From Dysgonomonas sp. 521 (GTDB lineage: Bacteria > Bacteroidota > Bacteroidia > Bacteroidales > Dysgonomonadaceae): a stretch of DNA of 64,000 nt. The position numbers and the translations under genes are program-made. Position 1 is the first letter of the stretch; every line of letters begins with the position of its first letter. Below are positions 25,576-34,545 of this stretch, piece by piece. The notes under the pieces were generated by a model. It made no database searches. It saw only the letters and a program-made list of their open reading frames with translations, and was not told where the DNA came from. The stretch covers positions 47,926 through 111,925 of the forward strand of contig NZ_QVMO01000003.1 in the NCBI RefSeq assembly GCF_010501055.1, in the 5' to 3' direction.

Positions 25576-27228
25576 ATGGCAAAGCGAATCAATAATCCCG
25601 ATTATATTTTTGAGACCAGTTGGGAGGTATGCAACAAAGTAGGAGGAATTTACACCGTTCTTTCCACCAAGGCAAAAACGATGCAAGACCAACATAAGGA
25701 CAAAGCTATATTTATCGGTCCTGATATTTGGAAAGATAAAGAAAATCCCTGGTTTGAAGAAGATAAGGATTTATTCGCAGATTGGGTGGAAACAGCCAGA
25801 GCGTACGACAGGCTGGATGTAAGGGTCGGCAGATGGCTGGTTCCCGGCAAACCGATTGTCATATTAACCGGATTCGAAAAAATGTATCCACACAAGGATG
25901 CCATCTACGGATACATGTGGAACAAATTCGGAGTGGATTCCCTCCATGCTTACGGCGACTATGATGAAGCCTGCATGTTTGCTTACACCACAGGCACCGT
26001 TATCGAAAGCTTCTACAAATTCTACCACCTGGAAAAGAAAAAGGTGATAGCCCACTTCAACGAATGGATGCTGGGAATGGGCGCATTATATATAAAAGAC
26101 CGTTTGCCGAAGGTAGGTACTATATTTACTACACATGCCACATCTATAGGGCGCTCTATAGCCGGAAACGGCAAACCGTTATATAATTATTTATCGGTAT
26201 ACGACAGCGACCAGATGGCACGCGAGCTGAATATGGAGTCGAAACATTCGGTAGAAAAGATCGCCGCCCAACAAGTCGATTGCTTCACTACAGTTAGCGA
26301 CATTACGGCAAAAGAATGCCGCCAGTTGTTGCACCGCGACCCATTGGTAACACCTAACGGGTTTGAGAAAGACTTTATCCCTGTGGATAAAGCACATGAG
26401 ACAAAGCGCCTGGCAGCCCGCAAAATGCTGATAAACGTAAGCGAGAAACTATTGGGGTATGACATCCAGGAAGATGCGCTTCTGGTAGCTACCAGCGGCC
26501 GGTACGAATACAGGAACAAAGGTATAGACGTATTCATTGACGCGATGAACCGCTTGGAACACATCAAACAGCTTGAAAAAGATGTCATAGCCTTCATAAT
26601 GGTTCCCGCATGGATCGATTCTCCACGCTCCGATCTGCAGGAACGGCTGAAAGGAAAGAAGACTCCCGACTCATCATTGAGTTACCCCCATATTACCCAC
26701 TGGATCAAGAATATGAATAACGATTCGATATTGAATCAGATTTCATACCTGCGTATGCAGAACGGAAAAGAAGACCGGGTAAAGATCATTTTCGTTCCGT
26801 CGTACCTGAATGGCAATGACGGCATTTTCAATGTTCCTTATTACGACCTGCTCATTGGTATGGATGTGACGGTTTTCCCGTCATACTATGAGCCGTGGGG
26901 ATATACTCCACACGAAAGCATCGCCTTTTCTGTTCCTACCATCACTACTTCACTCGCCGGATTCGGTCTCTGGATGCGTAAGATGGGAGATGAAAGGGGT
27001 ATGGATGACGGAGCGGAAGTCGTTACACGCGACGATTACAACTTCATCGAGGTTTCGGAAGATATCTGCAACAGGGTATTTGAGATGACCACCAAAAGTG
27101 CCGAACAGGAACGCATCCTGCGCCAAGCGGCACTGGACAGGGCGGCACTGGCCGACTGGGCTCATTTTTTCAAATATTACGAAGAAGCCTACGATATCGC
27201 ATTGAACGCGGCAGCCGGCAGAAAGTAA
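25576..27228 (+). CDS. Glycogen synthase, GT3 type
   Basis: 550 residues. Elongates alpha-1,4-glucan from nucleotide-glucose. The N-terminus FETSWEVCNKVGGIYTVLSTKA carries the KVGGIYTV donor-binding motif of the GT3 (animal and fungal type) family rather than the KTGGLADV of bacterial GT5 GlgA. The C-terminal YYEPWGYTPHESIAFSVPTITTSLAGFG contains the conserved catalytic Glu region. It is shorter than eukaryotic enzymes because it lacks their regulatory tails. The phosphorylase follows 164 bases later, so both arms of glycogen turnover are encoded side by side. Confidence 0.92.
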   Translation: MAKRINNPDYIFETSWEVCNKVGGIYTVLSTKAKTMQDQHKDKAIFIGPDIWKDKENPWFEEDKDLFADWVETARAYDRLDVRVGRWLVPGKPIVILTGFEKMYPHKDAIYGYMWNKFGVDSLHAYGDYDEACMFAYTTGTVIESFYKFYHLEKKKVIAHFNEWMLGMGALYIKDRLPKVGTIFTTHATSIGRSIAGNGKPLYNYLSVYDSDQMARELNMESKHSVEKIAAQQVDCFTTVSDITAKECRQLLHRDPLVTPNGFEKDFIPVDKAHETKRLAARKMLINVSEKLLGYDIQEDALLVATSGRYEYRNKGIDVFIDAMNRLEHIKQLEKDVIAFIMVPAWIDSPRSDLQERLKGKKTPDSSLSYPHITHWIKNMNNDSILNQISYLRMQNGKEDRVKIIFVPSYLNGNDGIFNVPYYDLLIGMDVTVFPSYYEPWGYTPHESIAFSVPTITTSLAGFGLWMRKMGDERGMDDGAEVVTRDDYNFIEVSEDICNRVFEMTTKSAEQERILRQAALDRAALADWAHFFKYYEEAYDIALNAAAGRK

Positions 27229-27305
27229 GCTGTCCTCTGCAAACGTTTGCAACTTTTATGATAACTATATTCACAAATTACAAACATAAGGGGCTGCAAA
27301 TATGT

Positions 27306-27313
27306 TATATTTG
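27306..27313 (+). promoter_or_regulatory. -7 promoter element upstream of glucan phosphorylase
   Basis: TATATTTG, exact TAnnTTTG match, 79 bases before the ATG at 27392. It suggests the phosphorylase can be transcribed separately from the synthase. Confidence 0.45.
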
Positions 27314-27391
27314 TACCTTGTGACGTATACACAAACAGTTTTTTATTCGATTTAGGGAATAATCTATACAAGTTTAAATATATTAACATTT

Positions 27392-29977
27392 ATGAGAATT
27401 AAAGCAAGTTATTCGAACGCTCCTACATGGAGAAGTGCGCATACACAAGTAAATCTGCCAAAGGAGCTATTACCGCTGGAGAAAATTTCACGCAACCTAT
27501 GGTGGGTATGGAACAACGATGCAACCGACCTGTTTGCAGAATTCGATCCGAAACTATGGAAAGAATCAGACAACAATCCTGTTATCTTACTACAAAAGCT
27601 ATCTTATGAAAGAATAGACGAAATTCTGAAAGACGCGACTTTAATGAGCAAAGTCAAAAACGTCATCAAGAAATTCGACACATATATGTCTCAAAAGTAC
27701 GATACATCAAAACCATCAATCGCATATTTCAGTATGGAATATGGTTTTTCGCATGTATTGAAAATATACTCAGGGGGGTTAGGCGTACTTGCCGGCGACT
27801 ACCTGAAAGAGGCTAGCGACAGTCATGTAGACCTTACCGGAGTCGGGTTCTTGTATCGTTACGGTTATTTTACCCAATCGATCTCTCCCGACGGCCAACA
27901 AGTAGCAAACTATGAGTCGCAAAACTTCGCCGACCTGCCTCTTGAACCGGTATTGAATGAGGACGGAAATCAAATGATCCTTGCCGTACCTTATCCCGAC
28001 AGAGATATATACGCAAATGTATGGAGAGTAAATGTAGGCCGTATCAGCCTTTACTTACTTGATACCGATATAGATCCAAACAGTGAATACGACAAGCCGA
28101 TCACACACCAGTTATATGGCGGGGACTGGGAAAACCGCCTGAAACAGGAATACCTGTTAGGTATCGGTGGTATCCTCTTACTTAACAAGCTGGGTATCAA
28201 AAAAGAAGTCTATCACTGTAACGAAGGACATGCAGCCCTGATCAATGTTCAGCGCCTGCTTGACCTCATCGAAGGAGAAGGCTTGACATTCAATCAGGCA
28301 CTTGAAGTTGTACGTGCTTCGGGCTTATATACAGTGCATACGCCTGTGCCTGCAGGACACGACTATTTCGACGAAGGCCTTCTGGGTAAATACCTTGGAA
28401 GCTACCCTGCAAGATTAGGTATTTCGTGGCAGGAGTTTGTAGATATGGGCCGCGAGCATCCGGGAAGCGGAGAGAAATTCAGCATGAGTGTATTCGCGCT
28501 GAATACTTGCCTCGAAGCAAATGGTGTAAGTTACCTGCACGGAATAGTATCGCGCCACATGTTCCAGCCTGTATGGCCGGCTTACTTCCCCGAAGAACTG
28601 CATGTAGGACATGTTACCAATGGCGTTCACTTGCCAACATGGACAGCAAAGGAAATGAAGGTATTGTATGAAAAGACCTTCGATAAGAACTTCTATGAAG
28701 ACCAGTCTAACCACGAGATATGGGATAACATTTACAGCGTAAAAGACGAAGACCTGTGGAATGTACGTCTTATCCTGAAAAAACGCCTTATCAACTATGT
28801 TCAGGAACAGATGAAAGAAGGCTGGATAAAGAGCCAGAAAGCCCCTTCGGCAATATTCAACATTGTAGACAAAATCAATCCGGATGCACTGTTAGTAGGT
28901 TTTGGACGCCGTTTTGCTACATATAAGCGTGCGCATCTGTTGTTTACCGATCTTGACCGTTTGGCTAAGCTGGTTAACAACGAGAAATATCCGATACAGT
29001 TCTTATATACAGGCAAAGCACATCCTGCCGATGGTGCCGGACAAGGTTTGATCAAACAAATAGTGGAAATATCCCGCCGCCCTGAATTCCTTGGCAAGAT
29101 TATCTTCCTTGAGAATTACGATATGCGTTTAGCGAAGCGCCTTATATCAGGTGTGGATATCTGGTTGAATACACCTACCCGTCCGTTGGAGGCTTCGGGT
29201 ACATCCGGCGAAAAAGCCGAAATGAACGGTGTACTTAACTTCTCTGTACTCGATGGCTGGTGGTACGAAGGATACCGCAAGGATGCAGGCTGGTGCCTGA
29301 CCGACAAGCGTACATATTCTAATCAGGCATATCAGGACGAACTGGATGCGGCAGAGATCTATTCTACTTTCGAAAACGAAATACTGCCTCTTTATTATGC
29401 CCGCAATTCTAAGGGTTATTCTCCTGAGTGGGTACAATATATTAAGAACTCTATCGCCCATATCGCGCCTGAGTATACTACAAAGCGCATGATAGACGAT
29501 TATATCAAGAACTTCTATAAGCCTGAGCAAGCCCGTGTAAAACTGGTGACAGCTAACAACTATGCCAAAGCGAAAGAGCTGGCTGCATGGAAAGAAAATA
29601 CGGCTGCCAACTGGGATAAATTCACTGTTGAGAAACTGACGTTCAACGGTCAGGATATAAAAGACGGAAACGCTTTCCCATCCACAAGCTTTACCGAAGG
29701 AGAGAAAATGAAGGTGGAAGTAATCATCGACAGAAAAGACATGACCGGAGATCTGGGTGTTGACGGCGTTCTTACTGAATATGATGCAGAAAAGAAAGTT
29801 GACAAGTTCCTGTCTTCCGAAGAGTTCAAGCTGGTTAAGACAGAAGGCTCTAAATTATACTTTGAATTGAACGCCGTAGCTAAGATTCCGGGTATATGCA
29901 ACTTCGCTTACCGTGTATATCCTAAACATCCGGATATGGCACACCGTCAGGACTTTGCTTTTGTACGCTGGATTTAA
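27392..29977 (+). CDS. glgP: Alpha-glucan (glycogen) phosphorylase
   Basis: 861 residues, GT35. Releases glucose 1-phosphate from glycogen or maltodextrins. It has an N-terminal DUF3417-like region (LPLEKISRNLWWVWNNDATDLF), as in the short archaeal/Thermotoga-type phosphorylases. Further motifs are YFSMEYGFS, KIYSGGLGVLAGDYLKEASD and HCNEGHAAL. The pyridoxal-phosphate segment RPLEASGTSGEKAEMNG has the cofactor Lys near residue 606. After residue 720 there is an extra C-terminal beta-rich stretch of about 140 residues (VEVIIDRKDMTGDLGVDGVLTEYDAE) typical of this subfamily. A strong terminator follows. Confidence 0.95.
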   Translation: MRIKASYSNAPTWRSAHTQVNLPKELLPLEKISRNLWWVWNNDATDLFAEFDPKLWKESDNNPVILLQKLSYERIDEILKDATLMSKVKNVIKKFDTYMSQKYDTSKPSIAYFSMEYGFSHVLKIYSGGLGVLAGDYLKEASDSHVDLTGVGFLYRYGYFTQSISPDGQQVANYESQNFADLPLEPVLNEDGNQMILAVPYPDRDIYANVWRVNVGRISLYLLDTDIDPNSEYDKPITHQLYGGDWENRLKQEYLLGIGGILLLNKLGIKKEVYHCNEGHAALINVQRLLDLIEGEGLTFNQALEVVRASGLYTVHTPVPAGHDYFDEGLLGKYLGSYPARLGISWQEFVDMGREHPGSGEKFSMSVFALNTCLEANGVSYLHGIVSRHMFQPVWPAYFPEELHVGHVTNGVHLPTWTAKEMKVLYEKTFDKNFYEDQSNHEIWDNIYSVKDEDLWNVRLILKKRLINYVQEQMKEGWIKSQKAPSAIFNIVDKINPDALLVGFGRRFATYKRAHLLFTDLDRLAKLVNNEKYPIQFLYTGKAHPADGAGQGLIKQIVEISRRPEFLGKIIFLENYDMRLAKRLISGVDIWLNTPTRPLEASGTSGEKAEMNGVLNFSVLDGWWYEGYRKDAGWCLTDKRTYSNQAYQDELDAAEIYSTFENEILPLYYARNSKGYSPEWVQYIKNSIAHIAPEYTTKRMIDDYIKNFYKPEQARVKLVTANNYAKAKELAAWKENTAANWDKFTVEKLTFNGQDIKDGNAFPSTSFTEGEKMKVEVIIDRKDMTGDLGVDGVLTEYDAEKKVDKFLSSEEFKLVKTEGSKLYFELNAVAKIPGICNFAYRVYPKHPDMAHRQDFAFVRWI

Positions 29978-29996
29978 ACGACAAGCACTATTATAG

Positions 29997-30031
29997 AAAA
30001 AGCTGCATTACATGGTAATGCAGCTTTTTTG
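29997..30031. terminator. Bidirectional terminator between glgP and mazG
   Basis: GCTGCATTAC and GTAATGCAGC form a perfect 10-bp stem with an ATG loop, flanked by AAAAA on the left and TTTTTT on the right. It serves glgP (plus) and, in the other direction, mazG (minus). Confidence 0.9.
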
Positions 30032-30057
30032 TTTCTCAACAAAAGAAAGCCGGAAGC

Positions 30058-30840
30058 CTATTCCTTCCCCTTAGCCTCATCCCACAGGATGTCCATCTCG
30101 GCAAGGGTCATATCCTTGAGGTTCTTATTCTGCTTCTTTGCTTCCTGTTCTATATAATTGAAGCGGCGGATAAACTTCTGGTTTGTACGTTCCAATGCAT
30201 TATCAGGGTTGACCTTATACAAGCGTGCCGCATTGATAAGGCTAAAGAATACATCCCCGAACTCAGCTTCCACTTTATCTTCATCCATGCCGGATATTTC
30301 CGCTTTCAGTTCCTGAAACTCTTCCGACACCTTATCCCACACGTCCTCTTTCTTCTCCCAGTCAAAACCGGCGTTACGGGCCTTGTCTTGTATACGGTGA
30401 GCTTTAGCGATGGATGGCAGTGAAGCCGGAACCCCCTCAAGGATAGTCTTGTTCCCCCCTTTTTCCTTCAATTTTATCTGCTCCCACGATTTCTCCACCT
30501 CTCCGGCTGTCTTGGCCGCATCGTCGCCAAAAACATGAGGATGACGGAATATAAGCTTATCACAAAGTGCATTGCATACATCAGCGACATCGTACGCTCC
30601 CTTTTCTTCTCCTATCTTCGAATAAAAGATGACATGAAGCAGAACATCTCCCAATTCTTTCTTTATGGCTTCGTCACTGTTCTGTATAATGGCCTCGCAC
30701 AGTTCATATACTTCTTCTATTGTATTTGTACGCAGGCTCTCGTTTGTTTGTTTGGCGTCCCACGGGCACTTTACCCGCAATTCGTCCATGATGTCCAGAA
30801 GCCTTCCGAAGGCTTCCATCTTCTGCTCTCTTGTATGCAT
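30058..30840 (-). CDS. mazG: Nucleoside triphosphate pyrophosphohydrolase MazG
   Basis: 260 residues with two MazG repeats. The first has KCPWDAKQTNESLRTNTIEEVYELCEAI followed by KKELGDVLLHVIFYSKIGEEKG, carrying the metal-binding E-x2-E and E-x2-D pattern. The second, around residues 165-245, has VSEEFQELKAEISGMDEDKVEAEFGDVFFSLINAARLY. It hydrolyses non-canonical NTPs to NMP and pyrophosphate in the cytoplasm. It lies 62 bases after dsbD on the same strand, so it is probably co-transcribed. Confidence 0.95.
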   Translation of the reverse strand: MHTREQKMEAFGRLLDIMDELRVKCPWDAKQTNESLRTNTIEEVYELCEAIIQNSDEAIKKELGDVLLHVIFYSKIGEEKGAYDVADVCNALCDKLIFRHPHVFGDDAAKTAGEVEKSWEQIKLKEKGGNKTILEGVPASLPSIAKAHRIQDKARNAGFDWEKKEDVWDKVSEEFQELKAEISGMDEDKVEAEFGDVFFSLINAARLYKVNPDNALERTNQKFIRRFNYIEQEAKKQNKNLKDMTLAEMDILWDEAKGKE

Positions 30841-30902
30841 TTGTAATATAAGTAAATGATAGAACTTAATTTAGAAAAGAAAGCTTTCTACCTGCTTCCA
30901 TT

Positions 30903-32954
30903 TTATTTTACCTCTTCTTTCTTCTTCTTAAAGTTATCCAGGCCTTTCTTCAGGAATTCGATATATTTATCGATATCTTCATCGTAGGCATAAGACGGGC
31001 CTATCGGTTTTCCGTTATAATCGAGAAGGACATAATATGGCTGTGAGATAAAGCCGAATTTATGACTTTGGAGATAACTCCACTTATCGCCTATCGTTTT
31101 CAGCTTTGTCTTTTTCCCGTTAAGTTCTACCTCTTTCTCTTCCTTAAGCTTCGTCTTATCGTCTACCATAAGGGTAATCAGCACATATTCTTCATCGAGC
31201 AGTTGCTTTACCCGCGGGTCTGTCCACACAGATGCTTCCATCTTACGGCAATTGACACAACCATAACCCGAGAAATCAATCATAACAGGCTTGTTCTTTT
31301 CCTGCGCATATTTCATACCTGCTTCGTAGTCTTCAAACTTGGCATGGACGACTCCGTCGTATAAACTGAAATCCTGTGTATACAAAGGCGGAGCAAACGC
31401 ACTAATCGCTTTCAGTGGCGCACCCCATAACCCGGGCACCATATATATGGCAAACGCGAATGAAATGATAGCCATAAACAAACGAGGCACCGAAACATGC
31501 TTCAGGTCGCTGTCGTGAGGCAGTTTCAATTTGCCCAGCAAGTATACGCCAAGCAGTACGAATATCACAATCCATAATACAAGGAATATTTCGCGGTCAA
31601 GGATTCCCCATTTATATGCCAAATCGGCTACCGATAAGAACTTAAGCGCTAAAGCCAGTTCGAGGAATCCCAACACTACCTTCACCGAATTCAACCATCC
31701 GCCCGACTTCGGCATACTCTCAAGCCATGACGGAAAAATGGCAAACAACGAAAATGGTATAGCCAGTGCCACGGCAAAGCCAAACATTCCTATAGCCGGC
31801 GCCACAATACTGCCCGAACCGGCGGCCTGTACCAGTAATGTCCCAATAATAGGCCCGGTACAAGAGAATGAAACCAGCGCCAATGTAAACGCCATAAAGA
31901 ATATGCTGATAATACCTGTGGTAGAATCGGCTTTCTGATCCATCTTGTTTGTCCACGAAGAAGGCAGAACCATCTCAAAAGCTCCGAAGAACGATATGGC
32001 AAATACCACCAGCAGGGCAAAGAATATAAGGTTGAATATAGCACTGGTAGCCAGGTCATTCAGCGCGCTGGCACCGAATATACCTGTAATCAACAGCCCA
32101 AGGGTCACATAGATGAGAATGATGCCTATGCCATAAGTTACCGCGTCTTTTATCGCCTTTCCCCTGCTTTTCTTATTGCGTTTGAGGAAGAAGCTGACGG
32201 TCATCGGGATCATAGGCCATACACACGGGGTAAGCAAGGCAATCAGCCCCCCGCCAAAACCTCCGAGAAAAATCCAAAACAGAGACTGGTCGGATGTATC
32301 GCCCGCAGCACCATACGCTTTCAGTTCATCTGTCACAGGAGCCCAAAGTTCGTCACTGGTTGCATTTACGGTTGTACTGGCAGAAGACAGTGATAAGCTA
32401 TCAACCGGAACCAACGCTACCGTCTCCCCTCCCGATGGAGCCTCACCCGTAGGGCTGCCCGTACTACTATCCGCAGCGGCTACCACTGAGGCAGGAAGGT
32501 CTTTAGGCTTAAAGTCCAAATCGATCTTTATCGGGATACACTGACCGTCTATTTCGCTACAGACCTGACCGCGAAAATCTCCTTCGAGCAAGAAAGCGGC
32601 CTTATCTGTTATCTTAAGAGTTTGAACAAATGTAGCCTGATTCTCATAATAGCCGTATTCCATCTGGAATATATCGTCATATTTCCGCTTCAACTTGGAA
32701 TTGACGGCTTTTAGGTTACCTACTTTCGTTGCGCCTTTCAGCTTATCTATTGATATGGTTGTAGGCATTGGCCCGTTCTCGGGTATAGTAATATCAAATA
32801 TATGCCATGTAGGATCGATACGGAATGTGGTTGTCAACTCTACTTCCCCGTTTCCTTTATCTATAAGCTTAGTTGTCCACGAAGCCGGTTGCTGCGCATG
32901 AGCCGAAATGGCTGCAACAATCGACAGAATCAGTAATACTACTATTTTTTTCAT
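30903..32954 (-). CDS. DsbD-like thiol:disulfide interchange protein
   Basis: 683 residues. It has signal peptide MKKIVVLLILSIVAAISAHAQ and an N-terminal periplasmic domain (residues 22-170). A membrane domain of about eight helices (residues 222-500) contains the paired cysteines in LLTPCVWPM near residue 245 and VSFSCTGP near residue 365. A C-terminal thioredoxin-like domain has GYGCVNCRKM near residue 566 (CVNC). Carries electrons from cytoplasmic thioredoxin to periplasmic disulfides. A low-complexity Ser/Thr/Ala linker (about 175-205) joins the first two parts. Upstream gene of mazG; its leader contains repeat hairpins. Confidence 0.93.
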   Translation of the reverse strand: MKKIVVLLILSIVAAISAHAQQPASWTTKLIDKGNGEVELTTTFRIDPTWHIFDITIPENGPMPTTISIDKLKGATKVGNLKAVNSKLKRKYDDIFQMEYGYYENQATFVQTLKITDKAAFLLEGDFRGQVCSEIDGQCIPIKIDLDFKPKDLPASVVAAADSSTGSPTGEAPSGGETVALVPVDSLSLSSASTTVNATSDELWAPVTDELKAYGAAGDTSDQSLFWIFLGGFGGGLIALLTPCVWPMIPMTVSFFLKRNKKSRGKAIKDAVTYGIGIILIYVTLGLLITGIFGASALNDLATSAIFNLIFFALLVVFAISFFGAFEMVLPSSWTNKMDQKADSTTGIISIFFMAFTLALVSFSCTGPIIGTLLVQAAGSGSIVAPAIGMFGFAVALAIPFSLFAIFPSWLESMPKSGGWLNSVKVVLGFLELALALKFLSVADLAYKWGILDREIFLVLWIVIFVLLGVYLLGKLKLPHDSDLKHVSVPRLFMAIISFAFAIYMVPGLWGAPLKAISAFAPPLYTQDFSLYDGVVHAKFEDYEAGMKYAQEKNKPVMIDFSGYGCVNCRKMEASVWTDPRVKQLLDEEYVLITLMVDDKTKLKEEKEVELNGKKTKLKTIGDKWSYLQSHKFGFISQPYYVLLDYNGKPIGPSYAYDEDIDKYIEFLKKGLDNFKKKKEEVK

Positions 32955-33037
32955 AAAGAATATCTATATAAGTGATTATATAATAGGGTTTATATTCAAT
33001 AAAAGAGTAAGATGCATATTTTTAGGAGTTTTTGTTG

Positions 33038-33149
33038 CCACGACTTTCAAGTCGTGGATAATAATACAGATAGAAAACGACTTTAGTCAAAACATTTTGG
33101 CTAAAGCCATTATCTGATTAGACTATTATCCTCCTGCTAAAGCAGGAGG
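33038..33149. repeat. Three-hairpin repeat in the dsbD leader region
   Basis: CCACGACTT-TC-AAGTCGTGG at 33038-33057, an imperfect CGACTTTAGTC/GGCTAAAGCC pair near 33074-33106 bounded by CAGATA and TATCTG, and CCTCCTGCTAAAGCAGGAGG at 33130-33149. The three hairpins in a row would all form in the dsbD leader RNA if transcription starts near 33300. Sequences of this kind recur in Bacteroidota intergenic regions. Confidence 0.6.
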
Positions 33150-33302
33150 CAATTAAATCACAGAGAATAAACCATATATAATCTTATTGAATATAAACTC
33201 TAATAAACGACAATAAAAATCGAACTCTTCAATTTCCCAAGGTAACTATCTGTTACTGTTGTGTATATAAAACAATACACAGGCACAAGGCCTCAAGGGA
33301 CG

Positions 33303-33310
33303 CAAAGTTA
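33303..33310 (-). promoter_or_regulatory. Possible -7 element for dsbD
   Basis: TAACTTTG on the minus strand, an exact TAnnTTTG match, in the CTTAACTTTGCG context frequent at Bacteroidota promoters. It lies 349 bases before the dsbD ATG, implying a long leader. Confidence 0.4.
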
Positions 33311-33362
33311 AGAAAAAGAGTGTATATTAGGGAAATAACAGCATTCCTTTTTCATTTTATTT

Positions 33363-33546
33363 AGTAACTGTTTAAATTTTATTCGTTCAAATTTTTAGAG
33401 ATGTTTTAGAGATGTTTTTTTCTTCCTCGAAACGATAATAGCGGGCTATTTGAGTTGAGAGAAAGAAAAAAACAGCCGAAAACAGACTAAAAATGAACGA
33501 AGAAAAAGATATAATAAAATATTCGTATAAAATTTAAACAGTTACT
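33363..33546. mobile_element. Inverted-repeat element, copy C (MITE-like)
   Basis: 184 bp with perfect 20-bp ends: AGTAACTGTTTAAATTTTAT at 33363-33382 and its complement at 33527-33546. The third base differs from copy A (T instead of A) at both ends. The interior is nearly identical to copy B. No gene. The right end lies 14 bases before the promoter of the barstar gene. Confidence 0.85.
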
Positions 33547-33559
33547 TAGGAATCCAAAA

Positions 33560-33590
33560 TTGGAAATATCTGATTCTAATACTACTTTTG
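33560..33590 (+). promoter_or_regulatory. Promoter of the barstar-like gene
   Basis: TACTTTTG at 33583-33590 matches TAnnTTTG exactly. TTG at 33560-33562 lies 20 bases upstream, close to the -33 consensus. The ATG is 21 bases downstream. The promoter covers the TTG codon at 33588, ruling that out as a start. Confidence 0.6.
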
Positions 33591-33611
33591 ACAATCATAA
33601 AACATACATTT

Positions 33612-34004
33612 ATGGACAAGACAATTATCATTGATGGCAGCAGGATACATAATATACCTTCTTTCTACGAAGAAATAAACCGCGTATTTATGCCGGACGA
33701 AGACTGGAAACTCGGTGCTAGCCTGGATGCGCTCAACGACATGTTTTATGGTGGTTACGGCCAAATAAAAGGGAATGAAAAGATTTGCCTGATCTGGAAA
33801 GATTTTGAGCAAAACAGAAAGGATTTAGGGCTTGAACTTACCAGAGCTTATTATCAAAACAAATTAACATCCCCTTCAGTATTTAATCAGGAATTTATAC
33901 TTGAAAAGCTTGCCGAATTAGAGAACGGTACAGGAAAAACCTATTTCGAAATCATTCTGGAAATCATAAGTGAGCATCCTAATATAAAACTGATCGCCCA
34001 ATAA
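33612..34004 (+). CDS. Barstar-family RNase inhibitor-like protein
   Basis: 130 residues from the ATG at 33612 (the frame extends to a TTG at 33588 that lies within the promoter). Barstar family pattern: an N-terminal strand KTIIIDGSRI, then the helix IPSFYEEINRVFMP, and the hallmark WKLGASLDALNDMFYGGYG, which corresponds to the barnase-binding loop and helix. The protein is longer than barstar itself (about 90 residues), with a C-terminal extension including FEIILEIISEHPNIKL. Cytoplasmic; expected to neutralise a secreted or injected ribonuclease. No ribonuclease or toxin gene is next to it. Confidence 0.85.
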   Translation: MDKTIIIDGSRIHNIPSFYEEINRVFMPDEDWKLGASLDALNDMFYGGYGQIKGNEKICLIWKDFEQNRKDLGLELTRAYYQNKLTSPSVFNQEFILEKLAELENGTGKTYFEIILEIISEHPNIKLIAQ

Positions 34005-34467
34005 ATAAACATCATTAGAAAGACGCTGCAAAAAGTGACACTATCCACCTTGGCACTTTATCCCATAACATGCTAATTATAAACAAATAAGACCGCCGGC
34101 AATAAATAAAAAAGTGACAAAAGTTACAACTATTCCACAGTTTGTTATTGTTACCTTTTTCATCTGTTAAAGACTAAAATTATTATTTCAAAGACCGTTC
34201 TATAATAAGATAAATTTCACGCTAAAAGTAGACAAACTCTCGCAGGGATGACCTGTGGCAACGAACATAAGAAAAAGAAGATGCTCAAACACACGATGAA
34301 TTTCGATGGTATGGCCGCTTCCTTTTCCAGAGTTCACAGCGAAGAAAATATGTGGCGGAATCCCTGGCTCTTCCTAAAATGTGCTGAATCACTTCAAGCT
34401 CTCTCTTCAAACTCTCTTTTTTATTTTGGAAATACTTTTTTCAAAATATGTTTTACAACATAACAAA
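34005..34467. other. Gene-free region upstream of the ara operon
   Basis: Contains AAAAAGTGACA at 34030-34040 and AAAAAAGTGAC at 34108-34118. A 71-codon open frame at 34248-34463 has no ribosome-binding site, motif or plausible composition and is not called. The rest is unassigned AT-rich sequence. Confidence 0.5.
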
Positions 34468-34541
34468 AATAAGTGTAGAATCAAACACTTATTATTAATA
34501 TTGCAAGTGTAAAGAGTACACTTATTTAATAAAACTTGCAA
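34468..34541 (+). promoter_or_regulatory. Cluster of inverted-repeat operator candidates before araD
   Basis: Three overlapping symmetrical sites: AATAAGTGT (34468-34476) with ACACTTATT (34485-34493); AAGTGTA (34505-34511) with TACACTT (34517-34523); and TTGCAAGT (34501-34508) with ACTTGCAA (34534-34541), which ends 4 bases before the ATG. AATAAGTGT recurs inverted upstream of araA at 35279. These are good candidates for an arabinose-responsive repressor of the Bacteroides AraR kind. The regulator itself is not in the window and the match to its published motif was not checked. Confidence 0.55.
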
Positions 34542-34545
34542 CATC

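Noticed and set aside
34248..34463. 71-codon open frame upstream of araD
   Set aside because: No motif, no promoter or ribosome-binding site, odd composition, and it runs into the regulatory region of the ara operon.
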